From Hygrocybe punicea (taxonomy: Eukaryota; Basidiomycota; Agaricomycetes; Agaricales; Hygrophoraceae): a DNA stretch of 64,000 nucleotides. The notes under the pieces are model-generated. The model did not search any database and was not told the DNA's origin. It saw nothing but the letters and a program-made list of their open reading frames with translations. Positions 10,371-22,625 of the stretch are shown in pieces. The stretch is taken from positions 620,001-684,000 of the forward strand of contig OY744462.1 of NCBI GenBank assembly GCA_963556145.1, written 5' to 3'. Every line of letters begins with the position of its first letter. The first letter of the stretch is position 1. The position numbers and the translations under genes are program-made.

Positions 10371-11565
10371 CGCTGTAAAATGTCAAAAAAGCGGAATTTG
10401 TAGTGAAATTGTTACTTCATTTTGTAACACTTCAATGAGTTTTCTAACTGAAACTGAACCAACCTTTGCCTTGTTAAAACCCCAAAAAAGGGAAATTTGT
10501 TATGAATTTGTAGTCTTACTTGCAAACTCTAGTTTGAAGTCTTTTCCATTTCAACCTGAAGCTTACTTTGCTTCATTAAAATGTCAAAAAAGCGGATTTT
10601 GTAGTGAAATTGCTACAGTATTTTGTAACACTACTTCAATGTGTTTTCTAATTGAAGCAGACTTAGCTTTATTAAAACCTAAAAAAAGCAGCATCTGTAA
10701 GGAGTTGTTACCATTGTCTTGTAATCCAAGTTATCAATCATTTTTGTTTGAACTCTATGCCAAGGTCTTCTTGAATTTGCTTCATTGTCTCTCTGTTTAT
10801 TATTGTACCATTAGCATTGTCAATAGGTGCATCTATATCAAGTTGAAGCTTCAACAAAATTTGTTCAGAAAACATGATTTCAAAGCTTACTTGAAAGCCA
10901 TAACTAAAGCACCCATCTTATCAAATGGAACCATTTTGTTACTTGTATTTGTATTGCTTCATTTCCTTGCCTTTCAAATGACAGTCCACTATGTTTCCAA
11001 CAAAAGCTTGAAATTATCTACACTCTTCAATCATCAAAATGTTACTTCAAATGCTAGTATTGATATTGAATGCATTGGGGGAGGAAAAGCAAATGTGTTT
11101 TCATTTCATGAGCTTATGCCTGAAGCACCTAAAGACAATGCTATTGTGAATGCAGCCAAGTTCAAATTCAACTCTTACATGCTGGAACATGAAGCATTGT
11201 TGCTTGAATCTTCTGACAAGTCTTTGTTGATTGTAGATCATGCTTTTGAGCTTTTAACTTCCAAATTGACGATTTCAGAATTGAAAGTGATTGCAGCAAG
11301 CCATAGCATTTTTGTTCACTCTAGAATGTCTCATGCTTCACTTCAGACTGCTATTCAAAACCATGAATGTTCTAATTGTTCTTCTTACCTTTCAGTCTTT
11401 GAATTTATTGATGAAACAGAGATAGCCAATAGTAAAAGAATGACCAATGTCAAAGCCGTTACTAAATCACATCAGAAAGACTATGCAAAGTATAGGAGAG
11501 AGCATTTAGCTGCTGTGCAGAAATACAAGTCTGAGAATCTTGAAAAGTATAAGCAGATCAACTGA
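10371..11565 (+). pseudogene. Helitron-1 Cys-repeat and SAP-like region
   Basis: Open frame with an unusual head: a motif of the form K-C-Q-K-S-G-x-C-S-E-I followed by an FCNT segment and an F-x-x-E-x-x-x-x-L-L-K block occurs about four times. Then come a hydrophobic segment (ILLLVFVLLHFLAFQ) and a block LTISELKVIAASHSIF...H-x-C-x-x-C that aligns with LTVKDIGEITTIHGIY of Helitron-2 and looks SAP-like. It ends at TGA 11563-11565 where coding would otherwise continue (QQFPPDPPS in the same frame), so it is a nonsense break. Confidence 0.6.
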
Positions 11566-12830
11566 GTTGCAGTACAAAAGTTTAGAGAAAAACAACAGTT
11601 TCCACCAGATCCCCCATCAGTAAAATTGCAACATACTATTATCAATAATTTTGCAAAGCAACCTCTCCTAGTAAATTTATTGAATTGGGATGTGCTGTAT
11701 GTGGAAAATTAACTCAAGTATCACAATTGCAAAGTTTCTCAGATTTGAACTTGAATGTTTTAAAGCAAAATGGTATAGCTCAAAGAGAACGTTTCTCAGT
11801 ACTTGATCCTGTAAAAAGTTCAGATGATCCTATAATGATTGAAAATCTCAATGGTATTTGCAAGAAGTGTAGAAAAGCGTTAAGTAAAGGCAACTGTCCA
11901 GCTATGTCACTTGCAAATGGTCTATGGCTTGGAAACATTCCAGAAGCATTGAAAGATTTGTCTTATGCTGAACAGCTGCTGATTGCTAAAGTGAGGCACA
12001 ATAGATGTATTGTTAGAGTTTCTTCAGGAATGCACAAAATGAGAGCAAATGCCATTTCTTTTGCCAATCCAACTCCAAAGATTTATGACATTTTACCACC
12101 TCCTGTTGAAGAATTGGATGAAGTACTTGCATTCATTTATACTGGACCATGCAAACCTACAAAGTCTGATTTTGAACGAACTCCTTTGCTGGTCAGAAGA
12201 AACAAAGTTGCCACTGCTTTGAACTGGTTAAAACTGAATCATTGTGACTATTTTGACTTGGAGATTTCAGAAGAAAACTTGAATCAATATCCTGAGAATG
12301 ACATACCAGTTGTTGTAGAGTATAGGCAATCATTTTCTAACAAAAATCCAGAATCTACTGCTGTTCATGACATGGAAGAGGAAGATGGAACTGAAACAGG
12401 AATGTGCCCTTTTGTAGTTCATGGTTTGACTGGTGAAGAGTACTCTTCTAAAAGTATCAAAGCTATCAAAGTAATTGCCTTAAAACATTTAATGGATAAG
12501 GAAAAGATCTTAGCAATTGGACATGAGAGTGATCCACAATCAATCTACAGCAATCCTCAGCTATTTCCCCAAATGATGCCTTGGCTGTTTCCCTATGGAC
12601 TTGGTGGAAGTGGTAACTCACTCATTCAAGGCAACATATCTGAAATCAAACACAAAAGACACTTGTTAATGTATCATGACAAAAGGTTTCAGAAAGATCC
12701 TCACTTTCCTTTGATTGCATTCAATCATGAGCAAATCAAACAGTCTACTACTGCGGGCTATTTACTGGCTGAAAAAGCAAAGTTTGAACAGATTTCACAA
12801 AGGTTGATGGATGTTGATCTTTCAGTTTTA
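11566..12830 (+). pseudogene. Helitron-1 N-terminal zinc-finger domain
   Basis: The frame from 11685 carries GCAVCGKL, CKKCRKAL, SLANGLWLGNIP, RHNRCIVRVSSGMHKM and NPTPKIYDILPP, which match Helitron-2 (48170-48600) closely. This is the conserved region that precedes the Rep nuclease in fungal Helitron proteins. A frameshift lies just before 11685. Coding stops at 12830 where a palindromic MITE has entered a TA. Confidence 0.8.
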
Positions 12831-14386
12831 CAGCTGTTTTTAGTGAGCTTGACACTTGTGGGAAATTTTTTGATCAATTATTGCGACTTTCAGAAAAGCT
12901 GTCGCAGCTTAAAATGTGCACCAAATTCAGCAAAATCACCATTTTTTAAATAACTCATGGAATACTGTATGGATTGTTAAGGTGTAACAGGGAACAATCA
13001 TCTATTATACAAGGGCTAGGCAGCCCCAGGCTTAGATTTTGAATATTACATGTATAACAAAATATCCAAACAATTCACCTGTTTTCAGTCACCCTTCTGT
13101 GGGAGACACATAAGTCAGCAACCAGACCTTGGATTGGCAAGTATGTAGAGGCAAATTTCATCTATGGTTCTGGGGCTAGGCAGCCCCATAATTAATGTTG
13201 CACACTTGTAATTTTTACATGAAATTATGAACACCCTAAATAATGCATGTTATATAAGACTAATAAATCTTGCATAGATTGTTCAGATGTTCTTGATTTA
13301 TTAAATGACAGATGGGGCTGCCTAGCCCCAGAACCATAGATGAAATTTGCCTCTACATACTTGCCAATCCGAGGTCAGGTTGCTGACTTATGTGTCTCCC
13401 ACAGAAGGGTGACTGAAAACAGGTGAATTGTTTGGATATTTTGTTATACATGTAATATTCAAAATCTAAGCCTGGGGCTGCCTAGCCCTTGTATAATAGA
13501 TGATTGTTCCCTGTTACACCTTAACAATCCATACAGTATTCCATGAGTTATTTAAAAAATGGTGATTTTGCTGAATTTGGTGCACATTTCAAGCTGCGAC
13601 AGCTTTTCTGAAAGTCGCAATAAAATAATATGGACTTGGTGAAAATTTCTGTGCTCTACCTCGTATCTCATGAAGTACTGCATGGATTAACATGGTTATA
13701 GAGGGACAGTTGTACTATTTCTTAAGGGCTATCTACTGCTATCATTACATTTGGACCATATTTTGTATTTAGTGACTTGTGGATGAAACAAAAGATAAAC
13801 TAGTACTTTTTGACACCCAAAATGATATTGTCAAATTATGGCATCAAATGAACTCCCATGAAAAAGATTGTAGGGGGAAATTGATTCATTTTTTTAAGGG
13901 CTAAAAGTACAGATACCGTGTTTGTCTTTATTTTTGTCCTTTGAGGCAATATTTCATCTGTACTATGTTTGTCCACATTAGGGTTGAAATGCCACAAGAA
14001 TCATGATTATGAGCTCAAAGGACAAAAGTAAAGACAAACACAGTATATGTACTTTTAGCCCTTGAAAAAATGAATCAATTTCTCCCTACAATCTTTTTCA
14101 TGGGAGTTCATTTGATGCCATAATTTGACAATATAATTTTGGGTGTCAAAAAGTACTAGTTTATCTTTTGTTTCATCCACAAGTCACCAAATACAAAATA
14201 TGGTCCAAATGTAATGATAGCAGTAGATAGCCCTTAAGAAATAGTACAACTGTCCCTCTATAACCATGTTAATCCATGCAGTACTTCATGAGATACGAGG
14301 TAGAGCACAGAAATTTTCACCAAGTCCATATTATTTTAATTGATCAAAAAATTTCCCACAAGTGTCAAGCTCACTAAAAACAGCTG
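12831..14386. mobile_element. long palindromic MITE, TA target
   Basis: Inverted ends begin CAGCTGTTTTTAGTGAGC and are perfect for about 50 bp; arms then run several hundred bp (0.81 kb without the insert at 12881-13620). TA on both sides (12829-12830, 14387-14388) fits a Tc1/mariner-type target. Related copies lie at 46434-47245 and 16752-17316, sharing 'tatctcatgaaatactg' and the 'caaagtccat' side. It interrupts Helitron-1. Confidence 0.9.
12881..13620. mobile_element. nested palindromic MITE, 740 bp
   Basis: Inverted ends TTGCGACTTTCAGAAAAGCT, arms of about 320 bp including 'ggggctaggcagcccca' blocks, and TA on both sides (12879-12880, 13621-13622). Taking it out with one TA leaves the left arm of the surrounding MITE matching its right arm base for base across the junction. 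It is therefore younger than its host. No ORF. Confidence 0.9.
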
Positions 14387-15126
14387 TAAGTACAATTGCT
14401 AGAAAAATGGAAGATGGTGAACATGTCATTCCAGAAACTGATGAAGAGAAACTGTGCTTCCAGTTGATCAAATACATTGACCATGTTGGCAGTCATGTAA
14501 AAGGATCAGTTACTAGCAAGAAATACATGAGAAATGAAATCTGGTCTCTAATATCATTTGCTGGAGCACCTTCATGGTTTATCACATTTTCACCAGCAGA
14601 TAACATGCATCCACTGTCTTTATATTTTGCTGATACAAAAGAAACATTCACACCAGAGCTGAGAGGGTATGATGAGCGCTATAGACTTATTGCAGAAAAC
14701 CCAGTAGCTGGTGCTAGATTCTTTCACTTCATGGTTGAACTATTCATCAAACATGTACTTGGAGTTGGTTCAAAGCATTCAGGCTTTTACGGTGATACTG
14801 AAGCATACTATGGCACAGTGGAGCAACAAGGACGTTTAACGCTTCATATGCATATGTTACTATGGCTTAAAGGATGTTTGTCACCTCAGGAAATCAAAGA
14901 TAGAATAATGAATCCAAACTCAGACTTCCAACAAGCTTTTGTTGAATACCTTGAGAGTGTGCACACTGGTGAATTCATGACTGGAACTATGGAAAAAGTC
15001 AAAGCTAAAGTGAATAATGAATCAAAGAAAGAGCACTACAAAGATCCAACTCAGACTTTACCTGAATCACCTCCACCTATGTGTAAAACTCTGCATGAAG
15101 TCACTAGTGACAGTTACGAGTCCCTA
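14387..15126 (+). pseudogene. Helitron-1 Rep nuclease, truncated
   Basis: Continues the Helitron ORF after the MITE: WFITFSPADNMHPL, NPVAGARFFHF and the HUH metal-binding motif LHMHMLLWLKG. This domain nicks DNA in rolling-circle transposition. The frame stops at 15127-15129 and homology to Helitron-2 is lost, so the catalytic tyrosines and helicase are missing. Confidence 0.85.
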
Positions 15127-16750
15127 TAAGGAAATCGTTCTATACGGCGGATTTTTCAACTCAGGGTCACACTCTAATTTGCCAAGCTGTGGGAACAATT
15201 GTTGCAAACTGTGGGAACAATTTTGAAGCCCTGTGAATAAATTTGAAACCGTGTGACTGCTGACTTTGTAACTGTGAGAATTTGTTGTCTCAAATGAGCA
15301 AGAACAATAAGGTCACCAGATCAAAGGTGCCAAGTTGGGAAAGGTTAGTCCAGTGCTAAGCCGACTTCATGACAATAATCGAATTCTTTGTTAGTGTAAT
15401 GTGCACATTATGACATATGGATGAGTTGAAAACCTGTCTGAACAGTACTGAGAGTTCTGTATTGTCCAACTAGTATTCCTGCTGTATTCTGAGGAATTGC
15501 CAGTGCAATATAGACTGAATGAACCAGATATGATATCTTTGTTTACAGATACATATAACAGCTATGTACATTGGAATCACAAGGAACAGGTTTAACACTG
15601 GTTTAACCGGCGGGTTCATCATTTTTTGGCACAAAGTGTTTTGCAGATGTCCCTACCTACATCCGGGGCATTGCAATTGTACAAATAATAGCAGAAATAA
15701 AAGTCTGGACAGTTGTTGGATGTGCATTATGTGCCATATTTGACATCCAATATTGAAGCAGAGAAAGTGCAAGCAGAGCTATCAACATTGAGAAACTATG
15801 GAGTTCACACATTGGTACCCCAGATGCTGTTTCAATGTATTCATTGAATGGGCTCATAAGGGTGAGGTGTATAATTTGTTGATGTTTCATCAAAGGACAC
15901 GAAAATAGTACAATAAATGCAGTCAACTGCATAATGATTCGAGATCCAGACACAAGGACAAGGAACATAATTAGTTCAAGAGAAGCTCCAATCATGCCAG
16001 AACAAAATAATATGATTGGAAAGCAATTATTAAATAGCAAAGCATCATATTTATGGCAGGATGGGAAGAAGTGAAGGTTGGGCCAAGATACAATCCAATG
16101 GTATCAATGCAGGAACATAGCAACATAGGCTTCTCAGTACAGCAGTGAATTTCGTCATCAATTTAGATATAAAGGAGTAAATATGCTTGTTGTACCTGCA
16201 GATTTTGTCCAGTTAATATGACACGTCTTTGAACAAAAGGTTATGCATCACATATGAGAAGTAAAGGTAGTTTGATTCAATTTGTACAATGAATTGTAAT
16301 TCAGTTTCATGGACCACAAACCGAACATATTGGACATGTTCGGTGTGTTCGGTCAATGTGTTCGGTCAATATGTTCAGGTTACTATTGTCATATGTGATC
16401 AGTACACATTGAACATTGGATATAGTTAGCTATCCAGTGGTGATACAAAGAGAATATGCAAACATTAAATCTGGATTATAGGTAGATAATGGATTTTCAA
16501 TAGCTCATTCTCATCTTTTCAGCAAAAAGGCACACCTCTTGCATATTGTGAATCCTCAAATTGCAGAGTCACAGTCTAACAATGATTGAAGAATACAATA
16601 TCTGGACATGTCACATATGTGTCATCAATGCTTGATGCCTGAATCAATAGCCAAATTTCAATTACAGTATATAGAAGACACATTTCATAGTAAACTGATG
16701 TATTCAGAATGGTTCCATGTATCATCGTGATTTACAACTTTCAATAGTTT
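15127..16750. other. non-coding stretch, possible membrane-protein relic
   Basis: A minus-strand frame at 15657-16040 encodes 127 residues rich in Leu/Ile/Met with several possible membrane helices, but it has no start context, no family I recognise, and no visible splice partners. The rest is AT-rich. 16322-16376 has repeated TGTTCGGT and is listed separately. Confidence 0.35.
16320..16380. repeat. TGTTCGGT motif cluster
   Basis: Contains ACCGAACA once and TGTTCGGT three times within 60 bp. The same octamer makes the palindromic array between genes C and D at 40430-40800. It lies downstream of gene A, on the outer side of the four-gene block. Confidence 0.7.
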
Positions 16751-16751
16751 A

Positions 16752-17316
16752 CAGCCGTTTTACTATCTGATGGCAGTAACTGCACCTTTTTGAATCAATT
16801 GAGAATTTTGGACTTGGTAGAATTTTGGGTGCTGTGTTTTGTATCTCATGAAATACTGCTTGGATCAAGATGGTTATACAGTTTATGATTCTGGTTGTAT
16901 TTCGAGCCTAATGACAGACAAACATAGTACAGATGCAATGACGGCTCAAAGGACAAAAATAGAGAAGAATATGGTATATGTACTTCTAGGCCTTGAAAAG
17001 ATGAACAACCTTCTCCCTCCAGTCTTCTTCATATGAGCTCTTTCGATGTCATAATTTGACAGTATCATTTTGGGCGTCAAAAAGTACTGGTCTACCTTTT
17101 ATTTCATCAACAACTCACTATATCCTAAATATTGTCCAAATGTAATTACAGGCGTAGATAGTCCTCAAGACATAGTACAACTTTCCCTGTATAACCATCT
17201 TAATCCAAATAGTATTTCATGAGATACAAAACACAGCACCCAAAATTCTACCAAGTCCAAATTTCTCAATTGATTCAAAAAGGTGCAGTTGCTGCCATCA
17301 GATAGCAAAACAGCTG
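16752..17316. mobile_element. palindromic MITE, 565 bp
   Basis: Inverted ends CAGC(C/T)GTTTT plus CTATCTGATGGCAG, with TA on both sides (16750-16751, 17317-17318). It shares internal strings such as 'tatctcatgaaatactg' and 'aaaagtactggt' with the MITEs at 12831 and 46434 but is shorter. It ends about 40 bp from the stop of gene A. Confidence 0.85.
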
Positions 17317-17356
17317 TAACATATCAACGGGTTGAGTACACATACAATATTATACA

Positions 17357-18612
17357 TTAGCATCGGTCTATATTCATATTATAGAAGCGTCGCCTTGTTT
17401 CCACAACACCCTCTGCATCATTACCCTCTTCCACATACCCAACATGCCGTTTGATGGCTATTTTGGGCTGTGTAGTTGGTGTAGGCAAAGCTGTCTTGTT
17501 GCGAATCATAGTTGCTTCCTGAGAATATACATCAGTATTCGTTTAATTCTTGATGTATTAAAGTGTTACCTCTGTGAAGTCACTGTCTACCAGTGCCAAT
17601 GACCGTAGATTCAGAATTATCTTGAATTTATCCTTCTTTACCGGAACTGCCGATATTGTAAACTGAACCTCCACTATATCACCGATTCTAAAGCAAGTTG
17701 GGTTTGTTGGAATGAAGCTAATAAATATTTCCATCAGTAGGGATGTGATCCCAATTCATCGTCACTCACCAATGTCGATTTCTATCAGACTTCAACTTGT
17801 AATAAAGTACGCAATTGTCCTGGCCATGAAAGTAGCGGGAATTCGCAAGTGAGGTTAATATGCCTTTTGGATCAATGACATGCTCAAATGGAATGTGAGA
17901 GGAAGAGTTGTTGTGTCGGCGATCAGTGAAATATCGGGTTCCTATTGCGAGTGCCATGTAATCCATGTGTGTAGAAGGCGTAAAAGCTTGCACTGCTTTG
18001 TCAGGAAATTGACGAGCCAGTTTCTGGTGCAGAATCCGAAGGTTATCGATATAGGATTGAAAGCCCGTTGTATCAAGGCCAGTTACGACTATGCTTTGAC
18101 GTATGAAGGGCGTTCGGCGTTCCGGTTGACTATTGCAGTGATTCATCAGAATGGTATTCAAGGAATTGATACGAATTTAGCACATACCTGGTTGTTATGG
18201 GTGGAAGATCTTTCGCCACCAAAATCGCTTGCAAACTTAATACCAATTCTTGATGTTCGGATTCATCATTGGTTGGAAGTGTAAACTTCCAGCAATTTGG
18301 AGAGTCAACATGCACAATATTGACATTTGAAATCTGGCAATGCGGTCAATATGATATACCTTTTCAAATCCAATGACTTACGTTTGTGGACTTCGCAAGC
18401 TGACTTTCATCATCGTCTAAGTGTGCAGATATGATTTCCTGCAGATGTTCAGCTGTCAATTTGGTGTCAAATACTAGCCAGTATATATATGGTGGATATT
18501 GCTAACATGCACCCTTGAAGTTGTAATAGTTGTCCATCACGTACAAAGCAGTGGTGAGATGTATATTGCGTGGCACAATTTCATCCACTTCATGGATTAT
18601 ATCTTCCGCCAT
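17357..18612 (-). CDS. Gene A: unknown protein, five exons, one premature stop
   Basis: ATG at 18612 (MAEDIIHEVDEIVPRNIH). Exons read 18612-18382, 18333-18188, 18129-17770, 17717-17570 and 17518-17357, with clean GT-AG introns of 50-58 nt, giving about 347 residues. Visible blocks are CWKFTLPTND, VVTGLDTTGFQSYI, DNCVLYYKLKSDRN and FRIGDIVEVQFTISAVP, then a basic tail. From memory, proteins with the 'FRIGDIVE' block are common multi-copy unknowns in Agaricomycetes; I know no function. TAG at 18504-18502 lies in an otherwise open exon, as CAG to TAG would give. It faces away from gene B across 662 bp. Confidence 0.7.
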
Positions 18613-19274
18613 CACTGATCATATCCATATTGGCTTTTGATGTCCGTGTGATGATAGCTTTCAGGATCCGTTTTGCTTTTGTTTTTGTATTGCATTCTTG
18701 AATATTGAAGTTTGCGTCATTTTGCATAATACGGATCCTTTTTATGTCTTTCAAATGCACCACATAATGTTGGTTGTCAGCTGTCTGGTTTGGATATGGT
18801 ATAGTCAAGCATGTACTCCAGCTTTTCCGCATTAATTCTGCATCACAGGATATGTGTGCACAGCATTAAAATTAGCCCCTATCCATTATGCATCAATATC
18901 TGTTAGTATACCCCATGTTTCTTAATTTGGCATTATGCATTTTTGTTTCATGAATACCCCTTTTTGTTTAGTCTCCATTCCTAACTTTAATTGAATTTGT
19001 CAACAATTCATGAAATCTACCAGTATAAACTTGTGGCAAATATCATGTGGACAGTCATCCATTTTTCATGCATACCTTTGCGCTTTGCATGGAGTACATG
19101 GCCCAAGAAGCCTCGTTTGGTATATGAGCATGTGCCAATGGTGGATCCTCTGATGTTATTGTTGAAGTTTTGGATTCACCGATTCATCTTAAATTCATAG
19201 CTTATTGTTTTTGAGTGATTTAAAGCGTGAGTGGAGATGATATCCACTATTCCATCAACTTTTACCGCTCTCCA
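18613..19274. promoter_or_regulatory. divergent intergenic region A/B
   Basis: 662 bp between the start of gene A (minus) and the start of gene B (plus), so it must hold both promoters. It is AT-rich with no clear TATA pair and no TGTTCGGT copies, unlike the C/D intergenic region. A 69-codon frame at 18991-19200 looks fortuitous. Confidence 0.5.
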
Positions 19275-20831
19275 ATGCCTCCCAAGAAGTCCACCGCCAC
19301 GAAATCAAACTCGAAAGCAAAATCCAAGGCCACCATGTATGCATCCCTATTTTACTCGGTATTACTGAAGTTTCTATTGCATGCACTAAAGACGGTCTTC
19401 TGCAACAATCGAGAAGCGGAAGAAGGTCATCAAGACTTGGGCTGATGATGATATGTATGTGTCATCATTTTAATCGTTATCTATTTTTGACCAATGGACA
19501 GTGTGGCTTTGTCTGATGCTAATGATGATGCCGTCAGTATTCAGAGCACTGGCAGTGTAATGGCACCGTCAATGCTCACAAGGTATCTATAATCACATAT
19601 CATTGTTATCCAATATGAGTTAACAAATATCAATATCCTCCTAGGCATTCCGTAAAGTTTCGCAACGTTAAAGCCATGTTAGTGTTTCAATATCAAATAT
19701 ATCCACCATGATATCAATCTGTTACAGTGGAAAGAAACGTCAAATGTCATCTCCCAATGTCACCGACAATGACGACAATGTGTAAATATTTTTCATAGGT
19801 ATTGTCTCATCATTGACAGGTTATCCATAGTAAAACGCCTTCCCCTGCCAAGAAATTGAAAGCTGCATCTAATCAATCATGAGACGGTGAGGAAGAGGAG
19901 GAAGAGGAAGAGGATTACGGTTCTAAGTGAGTTGTTCGGTTATCATAGACATATCCATTTGTTCGAACAAATCGTTTGACTGTTTAGGCATCATCGCAAA
20001 GTAGCCTTGATGAAGAACCCCGATAAGCCAATTTCGTGTGTATTTTACATGCCGATATGAATATTCTCATTCATTAATCATAACAGCGTTTCTAATACTC
20101 CATCCAAGAAGTCGAAGTCCACGAAGGCCATCATGCTCGATGATACCGACGATGATAAAGGCTCCAGTGGCGATGAAGGAGATCTGACCTATGCACTGAC
20201 GCAGATCACCAGGTGTGTTGGATCTTATTACACCGTGGTGTTTGATGTAGATGTCGTGAATCTAGCTTACCATCTCCGAATGTTGATGAGTCCGATATTG
20301 ACACGAGGGATCCTCAACTTGTTGACACCTACCAAGACTGCGTCAACATCAAGTATGCCATTGCAGTCATACCCTTGTCATTTACTCATAACTATATAGG
20401 GCAGCAGCGATGGTATCCTGGTTTAGTGCAATTGGAAACGGCAACCCACAGTTCAGTGATATTATCACTGACATCTACAAGATCAACAGAAAGTACGTTG
20501 TTTCAACGACAATTTGAAGTGGATCCAGTCAATTCATTTGATATAATATAGGTTATTGGTTTCCGCCATTACCTTTGATAGATCTGGGAGGTACTCTAAT
20601 CTCTCTCGTGATAACCCTGCCCATATCTCCACTGGTGCATTTGGTCGCAACTTCTTTCATGCAGTCGGAGGTGGAATGCCGACGATCTTTACATCGGTCA
20701 TCATAGTGGAGTCCTGCTTTCTCAATGAGCCCAAGATTGGTGGCAATACAAAGCCGGTCAAGGTTATACAGGGTGCACTACTTCAAGGAGAATGGGAGCG
20801 ATATGTCGGTGCTATTGGACTGGTGATTCGC
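19275..20831 (+). CDS. Gene B: unknown protein, 5' part
   Basis: ATG at 19275 starts MPPKKSTATKSNSKAKSKAT. Many short exons follow (for example 19275-19336 ending at GTATGC) with introns of roughly 40-70 nt. The N-terminal half is Lys/Ser-rich and acidic (a run of eight Glu near 19890) and looks disordered. The last part is globular: NPAHISTGAFGRNFFHAVGGG and VKVIQGALLQGEWERYVGAIGLV. TGA at 19880-19882 interrupts the acidic exon. Coding is cut at 20831 by the Ty3-2 element, which duplicated TCGC, and resumes in frame at 37772. Confidence 0.65.
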
Positions 20832-21745
20832 TGTTTTGCGTGGGAAGTGTTTGAACAAATCCACACCAAGGGTTTCCGGAGTGCGTCGTTGATCGGGAAA
20901 TTACCTTGTTGTCCTTTAGGAACAAGGATTTAGCTCTTTAATAACTCTGGGGTATTCCTGTTGGGTGGTTGGGTTGTGGTGTGAATCCTATCAAAGGTCA
21001 GCTTTGAGGGATACAACAAATACTTGACAATAATATAAGTCAGATGTATGACTTATAGAGGATGAGTGAACAGTGAGGTCTTCCCTACTGAAGGTAAAGA
21101 CTTTGAGTGACAAGAGGTATGCGAGAGTATAAGTGGATAATAACTCAAGCAAGTATGAACAGTGTAAGATGAATGAGTGTACAACAGTCAAGTATACAAG
21201 TAGCAAGTATACAATGAGCAGAGGTACAATAGAGATGAGCGATAGATTATGGACGATGGGCGATAGACGATGGGCGATGGGTGAGTGTAACAGTAGATGT
21301 CAAACAAAAGGGAGGTGTGACAAAATACTATGTACAGAATGAATGAACTGAACAATAGGCAAGTAGGATTGATGATCAAGATATCGGACTTTATTCCGAA
21401 GCTTCAAACGCACATTGGCTACTAGTGCAGAATAAAGTACTGGGATATCTTTGGTGATGATCAATAGAACTTGAAAGAAATTGAATGTGACTGTACTACG
21501 TGACAGAACACAAAGAATATGTATCAAACAAGTAATAAGGGAGTATCAATATATCTGAGATTGATATCCTTAAACAAATGAATGATGACCTGAACTGCAA
21601 TTGGTATTTGGGTACTAGCTACTACCAAAGTAGGTAATACAAACAAATACAGATGGGGTGAATCAGAATCTGGGAGAGGGACTGTCCTGTGACTGGGCCT
21701 GTCAGATTAGGTGACTGAGCCATCTCCAGCAGAAACTGGGCTCCA

Positions 21746-21751
21746 TATATA
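21746..21751 (-). promoter_or_regulatory. LTR TATA box
   Basis: TATATA (minus strand context GGTATATATGGAG) about 25 bp beyond the last TGASTCA site in element sense, suggesting transcript start near 21710-21720 and therefore the U3/R border there. Confidence 0.6.
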
Positions 21752-21775
21752 CCTATTCTACAGCAGGAGTCATAC

Positions 21776-22125
21776 TGAGTCATAGAATGGTATATGAAAT
21801 GGAGAGCATAGGATATGACTCATAGGGAGTCATATAGGGGAGAGGCATAGGTTTATGACTCATAAGGAGTCATAATGATGAAAGGCATGGGGGGTTATGA
21901 CTCATAAGGAGTCATAAGAAAGGAAGGCATGGGTTTGTGACTCATACAGAGTCAATTAATGAGTCACATAGGTATTATAATCAAAGGAGGGGGCATAATG
22001 AGTCAGAAATAGTCATAATTAGTCATGGGTGGTCATAATGAGTCATGGGGGGTCATGAGTATGTCATAAGGGTCATAATTTGACATGGATAGACCAATGA
22101 GTCACATTTGATGGGAGTGAGTCAT
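21776..22125 (-). promoter_or_regulatory. LTR cluster of ten TGASTCA sites
   Basis: Ten exact TGACTCA/TGAGTCA palindromes in 350 bp, the Gcn4/AP-1 class bZIP site; chance would give far less than one. Many are paired with a further AGTCAT. It lies between the GATA array and the TATA box in element sense, as an upstream activating region would. The same cluster is in LTR-B and LTR-C. Confidence 0.75.
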
Positions 22126-22435
22126 GTTGCTGGTCCAATCTTGGGTGTGTGAATCAAAGGCAAGGGCTGTGCCAGGCTATGCTTCTAGAATCATCTTCCT
22201 GAGGCTGTGCTTCTTGATCAATTGATGCCATGCCATGTGTGTATCCTTATCAGTTAAGAAAAAGATAAGATCTGGGCTGGGCTGTATTTGATCAATTGAT
22301 ATGAAATGTGATGTGCTTCTTAATCAGGGAATGATGGGTGGCATGTGTTATCTCTATGATTGGAGATAAGGATGTGGCTGTGCTTCTTGTGCTTCTTTGG
22401 CCTCTGATAAGATGTTTTGGGGGCCTTATCAGTTA

Positions 22436-22625
22436 AGATAAGGGTATTCCTTCATTTCCTCTGCATAGATAAGGGTTTTCTTGTATGTCCCTTCTGTAGA
22501 TAAGGGTTTCCTTGCATGTCCCTTGTTTAGATAAGGGTTTCATGTATGTCCTATGTGCAGATAAGGATTTCCTGTGTGTCCTATATGCAGATAAGGGTAT
22601 TCCTTTCTACTCCATATGCAGATGG
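22436..22625 (-). promoter_or_regulatory. LTR GATA-site tandem array
   Basis: Six to seven copies of a 30-31 bp unit, each with AGATAAGG (at 22436, 22467, 22498, 22529, 22559, 22589, and a variant at 22620). AGATAA is the consensus of fungal GATA factors. In element sense this is the upstream end of U3. Identical arrays occur in LTR-B (about 37471-37660) and LTR-C (about 42345-42510). Confidence 0.75.

Noticed and set aside
15657..16040. Hydrophobic 127-codon frame as a membrane-protein gene
   Set aside because: No start context, splice partners or recognised family; kept only as a possible relic.
20991..21527. Several 60-75 codon frames repeated in LTR-A, LTR-B and LTR-C
   Set aside because: They recur only because the LTR is present three times and lie in its R/U5 part; no start context or domain.
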